Source: Promethearchaeia archaeon (lineage in GTDB: Archaea; Asgardarchaeota; Lokiarchaeia; Sigyniarchaeales; SOKP01). Taken from it: DNA of 64,000 nt. Position numbers and translations under genes: made by a program. The stretch spans positions 1 through 64,000 of the forward strand of contig JAHQWJ010000107.1 of the NCBI GenBank assembly GCA_029856125.1, read 5' to 3'. Each line of letters opens with the position of its first letter. The first letter of the stretch is position 1. Shown in pieces: positions 34,522-44,051 of the stretch. Under the pieces are notes generated by a model. The model saw nothing but the letters and a program-made list of their open reading frames with translations, did no database searches and was not told where the DNA came from.

Positions 34522-35040
34522 ATGAATAATATGAACGAAGAACCGCCAAGGCCTAGTGGATTACCAGCGGGTTCTATAGCACCTATCTTTGATACTCAAG
34601 ACATCTACGGAAAAAAAATGAATTTAGAAAGCTTGCTTGAAGAATACGACGGAGTGTTGATTGATTTCTTTAGAGGAAACTGGTGAAGTCATTGCAAAAA
34701 ACATTTAACGCTACTAACCGAAAAAATATCTGAATTTGAGAAAAGGAATATTAAACTTATGTCAATAGCAAGCGATAGCGAAAGACTTTTAAAGAAATTT
34801 AAGGAAGAAAATAATTTTGCTGTTGATATGATCTCTGATCGTGGAGCTAAAATCGCAAAAGAATACGATGTTTACTGGTTTGCTCCCGGTGGAGGAGGAA
34901 CTTTAAATGTTAAACAAGCGGTGCCAAGCAAGTTTCTGATAAACAAGGACAGAAAAATCTTATGGACATACATAGGCAAAGATAAAACCGACAGGCCTTC
35001 TATAAAAATGATGACAGACATCATAGACGAAAAAATTTAG
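34522..35040 (+). CDS. Selenoprotein: peroxiredoxin-like (AhpC/TSA) with UxxC active site
   Basis: Reading TGA 34684-34686 as selenocysteine gives 172 residues of a thioredoxin-fold peroxiredoxin-like protein. The start is ATG 34522 (Met4 is a second choice). The core is 'IDFFRGNWUSHCKKHL' with U55 and C58; relatives have 'FxRGxWCPxC'. The downstream part continues without a break: 'IKLMSIASDSERLLKKF', 'VDMISDRGAKIAKEYDVYW', 'AVPSKFLINKDRKILWTYIG'. The family reduces peroxides or disulfides; Sec would take the place of the peroxidatic Cys. A candidate SECIS follows 3 nt after the stop. Its paralogue at 46900 has UxxU. Confidence 0.9.
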
Positions 35041-35043
35041 TCC

Positions 35044-35110
35044 CCCATAAGAATGAATCGTGAGTGAAAATTTTAGACTCCCGACGACGAACCTAGCAAG
35101 GTTTCATGGG
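35044..35110 (+). promoter_or_regulatory. Candidate SECIS element of the UxxC peroxiredoxin gene
   Basis: Begins 3 nt after the stop codon. Outer stem CCCAU (35044-35048) with AUGGG (35106-35110). First hairpin: 5' AUGA (35053-35056), stem UCG-U-GAGU (35058-35065) with ACUC-C-CGA (35077-35084, one U/C mismatch), loop GAAAAUUUUAG, 3' CGA (35085-35087). Second hairpin: AACCU (35090-35094), loop AGCA, AGGUU (35099-35103). This is the same outer stem plus two hairpins as after vhuD, with different bases in the stems. It is followed by a T-rich run (35111-35122) that may end the transcript. Confidence 0.75.
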
Positions 35111-35122
35111 TTTTTATTTTTT
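35111..35122 (+). terminator. T-rich terminator after the SECIS
   Basis: TTTTTATTTTTT directly follows the SECIS outer stem, so the transcript can end right after the element. Confidence 0.45.
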
Positions 35123-35145
35123 AGAAAAAAAAAGATAAGAAGTAA

Positions 35146-35958
35146 TTAGTAAGTATAAAATCCTTTCTTCGTTTTTTGTCCAAGAACGCCACTATCAACT
35201 AGATCTTTTAAAGCTTGAGGAGGTTTATCATCTTCTAGACCACTATTTTTATAGTAGGACATTTCAATATGATAAACCACGTCCAACCCGATTTGATCCA
35301 TAAATTCGAAGGGACTTAAACCCATATTCACGAATATTTTCCACGCTTTATCAACTTCTTCTAAATCAGCAAATCCCCCTGCCCAGATTTTCAAGCATTC
35401 TTTCTTAATAGCACGCCATACTCTATTAAACACAAACCCATAGCATTCCTTTTTAACTATTAGAGGTGTTATGTCAATATTCTCAACCCATTTTTTACCT
35501 TTTTCGAAAGTCTCATCGCTGGTTTTGGTCCCTCTCATGATGTCTGCCATTGGCATAGTAAAAAGGTCATAAAAATGGATATTTAACAATTTGTCTTTTC
35601 GAGTTACCACATCCTCTAATTTAGAGACTGGTATTGAGGAACTATTCGTCGCAATAATAGCATTAGGTTGAGCTGCTTCGTCAATTAGCTTAAAGATTTC
35701 TCTTTTTAATTCTAATAATTCTGGAACTGCTTCGATAATTAAGTCTGCGTCTTTTACAGCGTCTTCAATGGTTTCATGTGAAGTTATTTCTTCTGGTGTT
35801 TTTTTCATTTTCTTTAATTTTTTAGAGAATTTTTCTAAATCTTCTACATTTGTATCGTAAAGACGTATTGTATATTCTTTTAATGCTGTCTTCTCAGCTA
35901 TTTGTTTACCTAAATAGCCAGTGCCTATTATAGAAATAATTTTTATACCTTCGCTCAT
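35146..35958 (-). CDS. 3-hydroxyacyl-CoA dehydrogenase (short, single-domain pair)
   Basis: A 270-residue NAD-dependent 3-hydroxyacyl-CoA dehydrogenase. The Rossmann motif is 'IIGTGYLGKQIAEKTAL' (~9), followed by 'RLYDTNVEDLEKF'; 'LIIEAVPELLELKREIF' (~74), 'ATNSSSIPVSKLE' (~102) and the catalytic His in 'LLNIHFYDLF' (~123) are in the usual order, and the C-terminal helical domain has 'FVFNRVWRAIKKECLKI'. It interconverts 3-hydroxyacyl-CoA and 3-oxoacyl-CoA. 'HFYDL' departs from the usual 'HFFNP', so the substrate may not be an ordinary fatty acyl-CoA. It is divergent from a second HAD gene, 93 bp away. Confidence 0.85.
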   Translation of the reverse strand: MSEGIKIISIIGTGYLGKQIAEKTALKEYTIRLYDTNVEDLEKFSKKLKKMKKTPEEITSHETIEDAVKDADLIIEAVPELLELKREIFKLIDEAAQPNAIIATNSSSIPVSKLEDVVTRKDKLLNIHFYDLFTMPMADIMRGTKTSDETFEKGKKWVENIDITPLIVKKECYGFVFNRVWRAIKKECLKIWAGGFADLEEVDKAWKIFVNMGLSPFEFMDQIGLDVVYHIEMSYYKNSGLEDDKPPQALKDLVDSGVLGQKTKKGFYTY

Positions 35959-36051
35959 TGATAATCATTATTTAAATTTATTTTGATAATTTTATTTTGA
36001 ACGAGATCATATAATAATTTAATTAAACTAAAATTGAACTTGTGATTTAGA

Positions 36052-36999
36052 TTGATAGAAATACACGATTTGGAAAGTATCTTAATAATTGGAGCAGGTA
36101 CTATGGGACATTCAATAGCCCAAGTATACGCTCAAGCTGGTTTTGAAGTAGATCTCGTCGATACAGATAAAAAGAAACTTGATCACGCTCTAAAATTAAT
36201 TAAAGCAAACCTTGATGTTTTAGCAGAATTTAATAGGGTAAAAATGGAAGAGATTCCTTCAATTATCTCAAGGATTCACCCTAAAACTAACATTAAAGAG
36301 GCTGCAAGCGACAAACTTTTTGTATTGGAAGCAGTAAATGAAGTTGTAGAACTAAAAAAGAAAATTTTTGACCAATTATCCGAATTTTGTCCTGAGAATG
36401 CAATTCTCGCAAGTAATACCTCCTCTTTAGATATCTTTCAAATTACTAGAGGTGTAAAAAATAGAAGTCGAGTAATAGCTCATCATTGGTTTTCGCCACC
36501 GCATATAATCCCAGTTGTAGAAGTAGTACCAGGTAGAAAAACATCCCAAGAAGTTGTAGATTTTTCTGTTAATTTAATTCAAAAAATAGGAAAAAAACCA
36601 ATTATAATTAAGAAATTTATTCCCTCATATATAGTAAACCGTATTCAAAATGCATTATATAGCGCTATGTATGAATTATTAGCTAGGAAAATAGCAACAC
36701 CAGAACAAATTGATCTTGCGATTAAATCGACTTTAGGTATTAGATTACCAATTGTGGGTATTGCACAATCTCAAGACTTTACTGGACTTGATTTAGTATT
36801 AGATATTATAAAATCTAAAGGAGGAACCTTAGGTTTAATCCAAGATAAAGTAGATAAAAATCATCTTGGAGCTAAAACTGGGAAAGGGTTTTACGATTAT
36901 TATGGAAAAAGCGAGGAAGAGATATTGAAAAAGCGAGACAGACTTTATTTGCGCCAACTTGAATTTCTTGACAAATTAACTTCTTTTAAACGTATTTAA
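36052..36999 (+). CDS. 3-hydroxyacyl-CoA dehydrogenase
   Basis: A 315-residue homologue of 3-hydroxyacyl-CoA dehydrogenase starting at TTG 36052. NAD motif 'IIGAGTMGHSIAQVYAQAG' (~13), 'FVLEAVNEVVELKKKIF' (~90), 'ASNTSSLDIFQIT' (~118), catalytic His in 'RVIAHHWFSPPHIIPVVEVV' (~139), and the C-terminal domain with 'IVNRIQNALYSAMYELL' (~198). 'HHWFSPP' instead of 'HFFNP' marks a subfamily also seen in L-gulonate or carnitine dehydrogenase-like proteins, so the substrate is open. It shares only general similarity with the divergent gene at 35146. Confidence 0.85.
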   Translation: MIEIHDLESILIIGAGTMGHSIAQVYAQAGFEVDLVDTDKKKLDHALKLIKANLDVLAEFNRVKMEEIPSIISRIHPKTNIKEAASDKLFVLEAVNEVVELKKKIFDQLSEFCPENAILASNTSSLDIFQITRGVKNRSRVIAHHWFSPPHIIPVVEVVPGRKTSQEVVDFSVNLIQKIGKKPIIIKKFIPSYIVNRIQNALYSAMYELLARKIATPEQIDLAIKSTLGIRLPIVGIAQSQDFTGLDLVLDIIKSKGGTLGLIQDKVDKNHLGAKTGKGFYDYYGKSEEEILKKRDRLYLRQLEFLDKLTSFKRI

Positions 37000-37203
37000 T
37001 ATCTTGTTTAAGTAGCTGTTAGTTTTAATGAATCCTCGAAAAAATTTCGATAAATAACCCTCTACAAATATGTCTAATTGCTCCATAAGTATATATTCAA
37101 GTTTATATCCAATAAATTATAATCAAAAAGATACAAAAATTTATTTTGAAAATCTAATTTTGAACTAAAGAAAATATGAACTCTTCAAGGAGTTTAGATT
37201 AAA

Positions 37204-38496
37204 ATGGTGGAAAAAAAATTAGCTTGGTATGAAGCGACAATAATTAAAGATATGATGGGATTAATGGGTGGCAGAGCTTTAAGAGGAGGTATGTCAACCT
37301 ATATATCATCTAAAATCTATCAAGGAAAAGCATCATTACTTCGAGTAGCTAACTTGTTAGAGGCAACAATAGATCTAGAAGAAAGACGAGCGCTGATCAT
37401 AACGGATTCTTTTACTCAAAAATTTACCAAATATATAACAAAATACCTTGATAATATCAAAATGGAATATAAAATATGGTCTGGTGCAGAGCCAGAAGTA
37501 CCTATTTCGACTATTTACGAAGGAGCTAAGATTTGCGAGGAATTTAAACCACAAGTGTTAATTGCGATAGGAGGCGGTAGTGTAATGGATACAACAAAGA
37601 TGGTAATGGTCATATATGAAAAACCGGAAGTAAACCTTTTCATGATATTACCTTATTTTGGCTGTGTAGGATTACGAAAGAAATTCAAATATTTTATAGC
37701 GATCCCCACAACATCTGGGACTGGTTCAGAGGTAACTCAAGTTGCTGTAATTACTGACACTGATCGAGACCCTCCAAAAAAGCTTGAAGTGCTAAGCGAT
37801 GAGTTGGCTGCAGACATTACAATATTATTTACGGATTTTGTGAAGGATATGCCTCCATTTCTGACTATGGCTACAGGTTTGGATGCTTTTTCTCATGCTA
37901 TTGGAAGTTTTGTATCGAATTGGGGTAGCCCATATGTAGATGCAATGAATTCAACTGCGATAAAAGAAATACTAAAATACCTACCGCGCGCATATAAATA
38001 CGGTGCGAAAGATATCGAAGCGAGGGAACACATGCAGATGGCTTCGCTGATGGCGGGAGTAGGATTTGGCAATACCGCACCCGGAATAGACCATTCGTTA
38101 GGACATAGTTTTGGCAAAATTTTCAATGTTCATCATGGGCTTAGTGTAGGCTTATTCACGGTTTATTCCATTGCATTTCAAGCAAAAATAACTGACCGGT
38201 GGAAATTATTGTGTCCTATTTTCAATATACAAGAAGAAAACAAGAGTCGAAAAGAATTACTTACTGAATTTCTTCAAGCTGTACGAGATTTTATTGTATC
38301 TCTTGACGCACCAATACGCGTAAAAGATATGAAGGATCCTGTAATTACTCAAGAAGAATACAATGACAAACTTGATTTATTAACTAACTATGCTGCTGAC
38401 GATGCTGTGGCTCTGACCTCTTTTCGAACGATGAGTGAAAAACTATTCAAGACCATTTTTGAATATGCCTGGGATGGGCAAGATATAGATTTTTGA
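37204..38496 (+). CDS. Iron-containing alcohol dehydrogenase
   Basis: A 430-residue group III alcohol dehydrogenase. NAD-binding is shown by 'IAIGGGSVMDTTKMV' (~121) and 'IPTTSGTGSEVTQVAVITD' (~169). The metal ligands are the Asp in 'MATGLDAFSHAIG' (~223) with its His, and the two His in 'GIDHSLGHSFGKIFNVHHG' (~299-317). It reduces or oxidises an aldehyde/alcohol pair with NAD(P)H. The AOR gene follows 9 bp downstream, so both surely act on the same aldehyde: alcohol to aldehyde to acid, or the reverse with ferredoxin. It ends in a TGA that is a real stop. Confidence 0.88.
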   Translation: MVEKKLAWYEATIIKDMMGLMGGRALRGGMSTYISSKIYQGKASLLRVANLLEATIDLEERRALIITDSFTQKFTKYITKYLDNIKMEYKIWSGAEPEVPISTIYEGAKICEEFKPQVLIAIGGGSVMDTTKMVMVIYEKPEVNLFMILPYFGCVGLRKKFKYFIAIPTTSGTGSEVTQVAVITDTDRDPPKKLEVLSDELAADITILFTDFVKDMPPFLTMATGLDAFSHAIGSFVSNWGSPYVDAMNSTAIKEILKYLPRAYKYGAKDIEAREHMQMASLMAGVGFGNTAPGIDHSLGHSFGKIFNVHHGLSVGLFTVYSIAFQAKITDRWKLLCPIFNIQEENKSRKELLTEFLQAVRDFIVSLDAPIRVKDMKDPVITQEEYNDKLDLLTNYAADDAVALTSFRTMSEKLFKTIFEYAWDGQDIDF

Positions 38497-38505
38497 GGGA
38501 AAAAA

Positions 38506-40383
38506 ATGAGTGAAAATTTAATTGGATATAATGGAAAAATAGCATATGTTAACTTAACTGACGAAAAAGTTGATGTTAAAGAGTTAGATCCTCAAATTGC
38601 GAAAGATTACCTTGGAGGTACGGGTTTGAGCGCTAAAATAACATACGATCTGTTATCGGAAACCGATTACGGAACTTTAAAAAACGATCCTTATTCTGAG
38701 ATAAATCCTTTAATATTTGCTACCGGACCAGTTACAGGAACGACTCGGCCATCTTCAGGAAGATATTCAGTAACAGCAATCTCACCTCTCACAGGAATTT
38801 GGGGGGAAGGCACTTCTGGAGGTTATTTCCCAATTTCTCTACGAAATAGCGGTTTTGATGCGATAGTGATTACCGGAAAATCTAAAAAACCTACCTATCT
38901 CTACATTCACGACGAAATCATTGAATTTAAGGATGCTATTACTATTTGGGGAAAAGATACTTACGAAAGTCAATCAATTTTGAAATCAGAACTTAATAAC
39001 GATAAAGCTCGGATTGCTACGATAGGAATCGCTGGTGAAAATCTCGTGAAATACGCGGGAATCATTAACGACGAAGGACGCGCTATAGGACGATCTGGTA
39101 TGGGCGCCATTATGGGGTCAAAAAACTTGAAAGCATTAGCAATTCACGGAACTAAAAGAGTTCAAATCGCAGACAATGCTGTAGGCAAAGAATTGTTAAA
39201 GCAAGAAGAGGATGTTAAACGCAAAGACCTACTTAAAACATTGGTCCCATTTCTTTTCACGCTGTATGGGACGAATTGTTATCTAGATATGGGAATGGCT
39301 CTGGGCGATACTCCCGGTTATTATTTCACTAGAAACGAGTTCTTTGCCGATAAACTTACGGGAAAAACGTTACGAGAAGAATACCCCGTTTTAGATTATG
39401 GTTGTGCCGGATGTACTATGAGGTGTGGTAAGACAACTATTATAGAGAACAATGGTAAAGAGATTAAAGTAGATGGTCCGGAATACGAATCAGTAGCTGC
39501 TTTTGGACCATTATGCGGCGTCTTTGATTCTAAGAAAGTAATCCTTTCCAATCACATGTGCAATGTCTATGGTTTTGATACAATTTCAAGTGGAGTTTCG
39601 ATCGCTTTCTTAATTTATTTAGTAGAAAACAACCTAGGGATTGAGAACATTAAGCAACACTTAAAGGATATTAATATTGGAGACATAAAATGGGGAAACG
39701 GAGATGTAGTGTTAAAATTACTTGATAAAATTGCGATCAGAGAGGATATAGGTAAAATTCTCGCAGATGGAGTAAAAGCAATGGCAAAAGAGCTTAATGT
39801 GGATCCTGAGCTAGCAGCCCACGTAAAAGGTTTAGAGATACCAATGCACGATCCAAGAGCATTTTCCGGACAAGCATTGAGCTATATGACCTGTTATATG
39901 GGCGCTAACCACGAAAAGTGCGATTGGTTTGGTGCGGAATTATTGCTCTTTAAATATCCGAAAATCAGAGTAAAATCGGGAGATAGAGTTGCAATCAGAG
40001 GTAGAGAAAAAGGGGTTATATCCTTACAAGATTTAAGAGCAATTGATGACTCCGCCACTAATTGTAATTTCATAAACCCCCCACTCGACCACATTATCAA
40101 ATTTATCAACGCATCTACAGACTTTAACTATAGCAAAAAATCCTTAATGCTTGTTGGAGAACGAATAAATACTCTTAAAAGGCTCATAAGTTGTAAACTA
40201 GGAACAACCAGGCAAGATGACCGATTACCAAAACATGTTCTCAAGGAATTAAAATCGGGTAAAACAGGGGGCGTAAAATTAGACTTAGAAGGGAGTTTAG
40301 AAACATATTATAAAATTCGTGGATGGGCTTGGGAGACTGGTTGGCCATCAAAAGAAAAACTCGAAGAACTAAATATACAATAA
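38506..40383 (+). CDS. Tungsten aldehyde:ferredoxin oxidoreductase family protein
   Basis: A 625-residue AOR-family enzyme. It has 'GGTGLSAKITYDLL' near the start, 'GRSGMGAIMGSKNLKALAIHG' split across the pterin-binding region (~197), 4Fe-4S ligands CAGCTMRCG (~305) and the fourth Cys in 'RLISCKLG' (~565), with 'DGPEYESVAAFGPLCG' between. It is 9 bp after an Fe-alcohol dehydrogenase and no ferredoxin gene adjoins, unlike the AOR at 7844. ATG 38506 has the RBS GAGGG at the dehydrogenase stop. Substrate unknown. Confidence 0.9.
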   Translation: MSENLIGYNGKIAYVNLTDEKVDVKELDPQIAKDYLGGTGLSAKITYDLLSETDYGTLKNDPYSEINPLIFATGPVTGTTRPSSGRYSVTAISPLTGIWGEGTSGGYFPISLRNSGFDAIVITGKSKKPTYLYIHDEIIEFKDAITIWGKDTYESQSILKSELNNDKARIATIGIAGENLVKYAGIINDEGRAIGRSGMGAIMGSKNLKALAIHGTKRVQIADNAVGKELLKQEEDVKRKDLLKTLVPFLFTLYGTNCYLDMGMALGDTPGYYFTRNEFFADKLTGKTLREEYPVLDYGCAGCTMRCGKTTIIENNGKEIKVDGPEYESVAAFGPLCGVFDSKKVILSNHMCNVYGFDTISSGVSIAFLIYLVENNLGIENIKQHLKDINIGDIKWGNGDVVLKLLDKIAIREDIGKILADGVKAMAKELNVDPELAAHVKGLEIPMHDPRAFSGQALSYMTCYMGANHEKCDWFGAELLLFKYPKIRVKSGDRVAIRGREKGVISLQDLRAIDDSATNCNFINPPLDHIIKFINASTDFNYSKKSLMLVGERINTLKRLISCKLGTTRQDDRLPKHVLKELKSGKTGGVKLDLEGSLETYYKIRGWAWETGWPSKEKLEELNIQ

Positions 40384-40387
40384 TTTA

Positions 40388-40396
40388 TTTTTTTTT
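40388..40396 (+). terminator. Oligo-T terminator after the ADH-AOR operon
   Basis: Nine T five nt after the AOR stop, between convergent genes. Confidence 0.4.
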
Positions 40397-40452
40397 ATGG
40401 TTAAATTAAAAATAACCCCTCATAGCAAATATCTAAATAAAATTATTTCTTT

Positions 40453-41436
40453 TCAATCTCTATTTTGATAAGTAATTTCTTCTAAAGCTTCTAAAAAATA
40501 ATCGTTTTCTTTTCTAGTTCCTATTGTAACCCGAAAATATTCTGAACCAAGTTGTTTTGATACGTCGAGTACCAATACTCCTTGCTCGATTAATTTTTTT
40601 GAAATGTTAGGTATTTTTGTTTTCATTAATAAAAAATTCGAATAACTTTTAAAAACTGAGATATCTAATTTTAAAGCAACACTTCTAATTCGATTTTTTT
40701 CTTTTTCGACTATTTTAATATATTCTATTGCATAGTTTTTATTTTTCAAGGCACTTATGCCAGCTACTACGCTTGGATAAGGGAGCATTGTATTAATTCC
40801 GAGAAACCTCTTTTGGATAGTCTCTCCTCCAATTATATATCCTATTCCTAGCCCAGACAATCCAAACCCCTTACTTAATGTTCTTAAAATAGCTAGATTA
40901 GGGTGATCTGCGATTAAATTAGCATATGTTACATTTGAAAATTCAAAATAAGCTTCGTCTACTAAAAAAATGTTGTTTTCATTTTCTAAAATCAACTTTA
41001 CTTCATTTTTATCTAAAATTATATTTCCAGTTGGATTGTTAGGGTTATCTAAAATAATTAATGTTGGTTTTTTTAACTCATCAATTAGCGGTACAATTGA
41101 AAATTTAAATTCAGGTTCTTTTAATCTTATCTTTAAAATTGAAGAATAGGTCTTTCGACAGGTCGCGTTAATTAAAAAAAATGACGGATCAGCGAGAATA
41201 ATTTGTCTATTTTTCGAAAAAAGATAAATAAATTCTTTAAGCAAGATATCAGATGCGGAACTAAGAATAATTGAATCTTTAGGAGAGTTCGTATAAATAT
41301 TTAATAAGGATAATAATTCGTCTGCTTTACTTTGAGGAGTATATCGATTTAAGAATCCTATGCTTTTTTTGATAGGATCGGTAATCGCTCTTGGGAGCTT
41401 TATAGACATTTCGTTTCGATCCAATCTAATTAACAT
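40453..41436 (-). CDS. Class I/II PLP aminotransferase, histidinol-phosphate aminotransferase-like
   Basis: A 327-residue fold-type I PLP enzyme of the HisC/CobD group. It has 'LIILDNPNNPTGNIILDK' (~135), where Asn and Pro contact PLP, 'FLVDEAYFEFS' (~165), with Asp for the ring nitrogen, and the PLP lysine in 'LRTLSKGFGLSGLGIGYIIG' (~190). It is shorter than the HisC of the his operon (55928) and not near other his genes, so it may be a different transaminase (aromatic amino acid) or a threonine-phosphate decarboxylase-like enzyme. A histidine role is not supported by location. Confidence 0.8.
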   Translation of the reverse strand: MLIRLDRNEMSIKLPRAITDPIKKSIGFLNRYTPQSKADELLSLLNIYTNSPKDSIILSSASDILLKEFIYLFSKNRQIILADPSFFLINATCRKTYSSILKIRLKEPEFKFSIVPLIDELKKPTLIILDNPNNPTGNIILDKNEVKLILENENNIFLVDEAYFEFSNVTYANLIADHPNLAILRTLSKGFGLSGLGIGYIIGGETIQKRFLGINTMLPYPSVVAGISALKNKNYAIEYIKIVEKEKNRIRSVALKLDISVFKSYSNFLLMKTKIPNISKKLIEQGVLVLDVSKQLGSEYFRVTIGTRKENDYFLEALEEITYQNRD

Positions 41437-41519
41437 TTTTTAATCCCTAATATATTAAAATTGCTTTTATTATTCGTTTACCCTCTTCTAATATATGAAA
41501 TATACTAAAAATTAAATGC

Positions 41520-42626
41520 TTAACATTCAATTTCTATTATTAGCTCTTCCTTGTATCCGATTATCACTTTTGCAAGTCCTTTAAGCATTTCATCGGTTTT
41601 AATATCGCCAGTATCTACCATTAAACATCTTAAACCTTTAATTTTTTCTTCAGTTGAAACTATTTTAATATTATTTTTTCCAATTCTTTTTAGAATATTA
41701 GGAGTAATCTGCTTATTACCTCTTCCAAAAATAAATCCTTGCCCACCTATTGGCGAAACGATAATTTTTGCCTTTTTACATTTATTCAGAAGTTCTAGGA
41801 TTCCACGTTCATTTAAATCAACACCAATAATCTTATCGTTATAAAGAGCATCAACTCCAAGTAAGCTTTTTGTTAGATTTAACTGATCAGTGATTGCTTT
41901 TACAGTTGTACCAGGTCCAAGTAAATATAGTGTATCATCTTCTAAATTTTCAATAACATGTTGAGCAATTTCATTTTTATTTTCTTTAATGGATCTTCCT
42001 ATTTTAGAACTATCTTTCCCAGCCTGTAGAAGATTTATAACTTTAGGAACATTTAAGTATCCGTATAGTCTTGAATCTAAAATTCCTTCTCGAAACGATT
42101 CTTCATTAATATCTAAAACCTCATTTTCCTGAAGTTCTACTATTTCATTTATGAATTTATCAACAATTTCGGCAGCAGCTCTAGGGTTAATGGCAAAAAC
42201 AGAGCTGAACATTTTAACGCCAGAAGGTATTGCCACAACAGGTATGGATATGCCAATGGCATCGTGAATATCTCTGGCTGTCCCGTCTCCGCCACAAAAA
42301 ATCAATAATTCAATATTTTGTTGCTTCATCATTTTAGCTATTCTTTTTGTATCTTCAGCAGTAGTTTCTTGATTGATATCACCAATTATTTCGAAATTAA
42401 TGCCAGTTTCTTTCACAATATTAGCGCCCATATTTCCTGGAGCAACCAATAAATGAATTTTACCTTTGGTTTTTATCTTAGAAAGAAAAGAGCGAATTCT
42501 ATCAGGGGTTATTGGTTTAGCACCCATTTTAATAGCTTTCTTAAATGTGTCACCATCTGTTCCTTTTAGCCCTACGCTACCGCCCATCCCTGCGATTGGA
42601 TTTACTATGAGCCCAATTTTCTTCAT
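41520..42626 (-). CDS. ATP-NAD kinase family protein (AcoX-like)
   Basis: A 368-residue protein of the NAD kinase/AcoX group. 'IGLIVNPIAGMGGSVGLKGTDG' is the opening (first 20 bases of this motif end at LKG), with 'LLIFCGGDGTARDIHDAIG' (~110) as the GGDGT catalytic motif and 'VAIPSGVKMFSSVFAINPRAA' as the substrate loop. The C-terminal half includes 'LYLLGPGTTVKAI' and 'VSPIGGQGFIFGRGNKQ', as in the archaeal-type long NAD kinase-like proteins. It would make NADP from NAD with ATP or polyphosphate. NADPH supply fits the Nfn proteins of this window, but the true substrate has not been shown for this subfamily. Confidence 0.78.
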   Translation of the reverse strand: MKKIGLIVNPIAGMGGSVGLKGTDGDTFKKAIKMGAKPITPDRIRSFLSKIKTKGKIHLLVAPGNMGANIVKETGINFEIIGDINQETTAEDTKRIAKMMKQQNIELLIFCGGDGTARDIHDAIGISIPVVAIPSGVKMFSSVFAINPRAAAEIVDKFINEIVELQENEVLDINEESFREGILDSRLYGYLNVPKVINLLQAGKDSSKIGRSIKENKNEIAQHVIENLEDDTLYLLGPGTTVKAITDQLNLTKSLLGVDALYNDKIIGVDLNERGILELLNKCKKAKIIVSPIGGQGFIFGRGNKQITPNILKRIGKNNIKIVSTEEKIKGLRCLMVDTGDIKTDEMLKGLAKVIIGYKEELIIEIEC

Positions 42627-42827
42627 ATTGATATTTTACCCTTGTAAGAGGTCGAGATAGTTTCACTTATGATTTGAATTTAAACTTTTATTTCCTATTA
42701 CAAACAATATAATTTAGGATTCCTTACTTTTATAATTTTAAATTAAAAAATGAAAGGAGAAGAAAATACGCGCAATAATGAAATCTTCAGTAATTTGTTT
42801 TACACCTAGAAATTAACCAACTGTGAG

Positions 42828-43031
42828 TTAATTATTCAATTTATCATAGCAATTTTGGCAGAAAAAGATTTTCCGCCCTTTTGAAATGTCCTTAACCATA
42901 TAACCTTTCTTATGCGCAGTCTCACAACCCCAACACAGCTTAGTAATATGAGTTTCAACGATGTGATATTCTTTTTTATCAAATTTATCTTCTTTTATGA
43001 GTTCCTTATAACTTGACAATATTTCGCTCAA
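42828..43031 (-). CDS. Small zinc-finger-like protein
   Basis: A 67-residue protein with two CxxC-type pairs, 'LCWGCETAHKKG' (~33) and 'FFCQNCYDKLNN' at the C-terminus, which could make one zinc site. The N-terminal half is helical and charged. I do not recognise it. It stands alone, upstream region AT-rich, with a TTTAAATA box at 43112 on the far side that may belong to either divergent gene. The regular coding look and the Cys spacing support it as a gene. Confidence 0.55.
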   Translation of the reverse strand: MSEILSSYKELIKEDKFDKKEYHIVETHITKLCWGCETAHKKGYMVKDISKGRKIFFCQNCYDKLNN

Positions 43032-43276
43032 CTTTAGGTTTTATAATTATGAATGAGTTTTCGAATAATCATTCAATATATTTTATTATTTGAATAGAAT
43101 CATATGAGATATTTAAATATTATGAGTGCGTAATATTGGTAGTTATAAGGATTCTAATAAAAGCCTTGGTTGAAATTTATCGGCGAAAGTTGAAAGAAGA
43201 GTGAACTCTACTTTTGTTAATATAATTTTCTTGTAGATCAAAAAAAGCATATTTAGTAAGGAAAATTACTCTTTTT

Positions 43277-43903
43277 ATGGAATATTGGGAAAAGCGTTTC
43301 TTAGATGGCGGTAAAATCTGGGGAGAAAAGCCTAGTAAAACCGCTATTCACGCTCTTGAGCTTTTTCAAAGGCACGATGTTAACAAAATTTTGGTTCTGG
43401 GAGCAGGTTATGGTCGAAATACGAAATTATTTACGGATGCTAATTTAGAAGTAGTAGGAATTGAAGTTTCTGAATCCGCTATAAAAATAGCGAGGAATTT
43501 GAACCCAAAAACTCAATTTTTTCACGGATCAGTATTAGACATGCCTTTTAACGACGAACAATACGATGGTATCTATAGCTGTAATGTATTGCATTTATTC
43601 CTGAAAGACGATCGAATTTCTTTCTTGAAGAAATGTTATAAACAATTGAAGACAAAAGGTTTTGTCTTTTTTGTGGTATTTTCTGACAAGGAAATAAGTT
43701 TTGGAAAGGGAAAACGAGTTGAAGAAAATACCTACGAAATTAAACCTTGGAGACCCGCTCACTATTTCACAGAAATCGATTTACGAGACCATTTTAAGGA
43801 ATATTCAGTAATTAAAACGGGATTAATCGAAGATGTAGAAAACCATGGAGATTTAGGTCCTCATTCGCATATTCTTAGATATATTTTTGCCCAAAAGGAG
43901 TAA
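43277..43903 (+). CDS. Class I SAM-dependent methyltransferase (TehB-like)
   Basis: A 208-residue SAM methyltransferase. Motif I is 'ILVLGAGYGRNTKLF' (~39), the acidic end of strand 2 'VVGIEVSESAIKIA' (~61), and motif IV 'YDGIYSCNVLHLF' (~98). The opening 'EYWEKRFLDGGKIWGEKPS' is common in TehB and thiol or tellurite methyltransferase relatives. The substrate is not shown. It faces the gene at 44141 across a long inverted repeat. Confidence 0.82.
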   Translation: MEYWEKRFLDGGKIWGEKPSKTAIHALELFQRHDVNKILVLGAGYGRNTKLFTDANLEVVGIEVSESAIKIARNLNPKTQFFHGSVLDMPFNDEQYDGIYSCNVLHLFLKDDRISFLKKCYKQLKTKGFVFFVVFSDKEISFGKGKRVEENTYEIKPWRPAHYFTEIDLRDHFKEYSVIKTGLIEDVENHGDLGPHSHILRYIFAQKE

Positions 43904-44051
43904 ATACTTAGAGAGTAAACATTATTTCATGTATAAGTTAATAAAAATGTTAAGGAATACATAGGACACAATCCTATCGTTCATCTTCCACTATCATTTT
44001 CTGAAAGATTTCAATCTTCTTCAAGATTTATTCCTATTAGGTTTAAAATAA

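Noticed and set aside
40453..41436. A second hisC for histidine synthesis
   Set aside because: It is 12 kb from the his operon, shorter, and lies among unrelated genes; the operon already has a full hisC.
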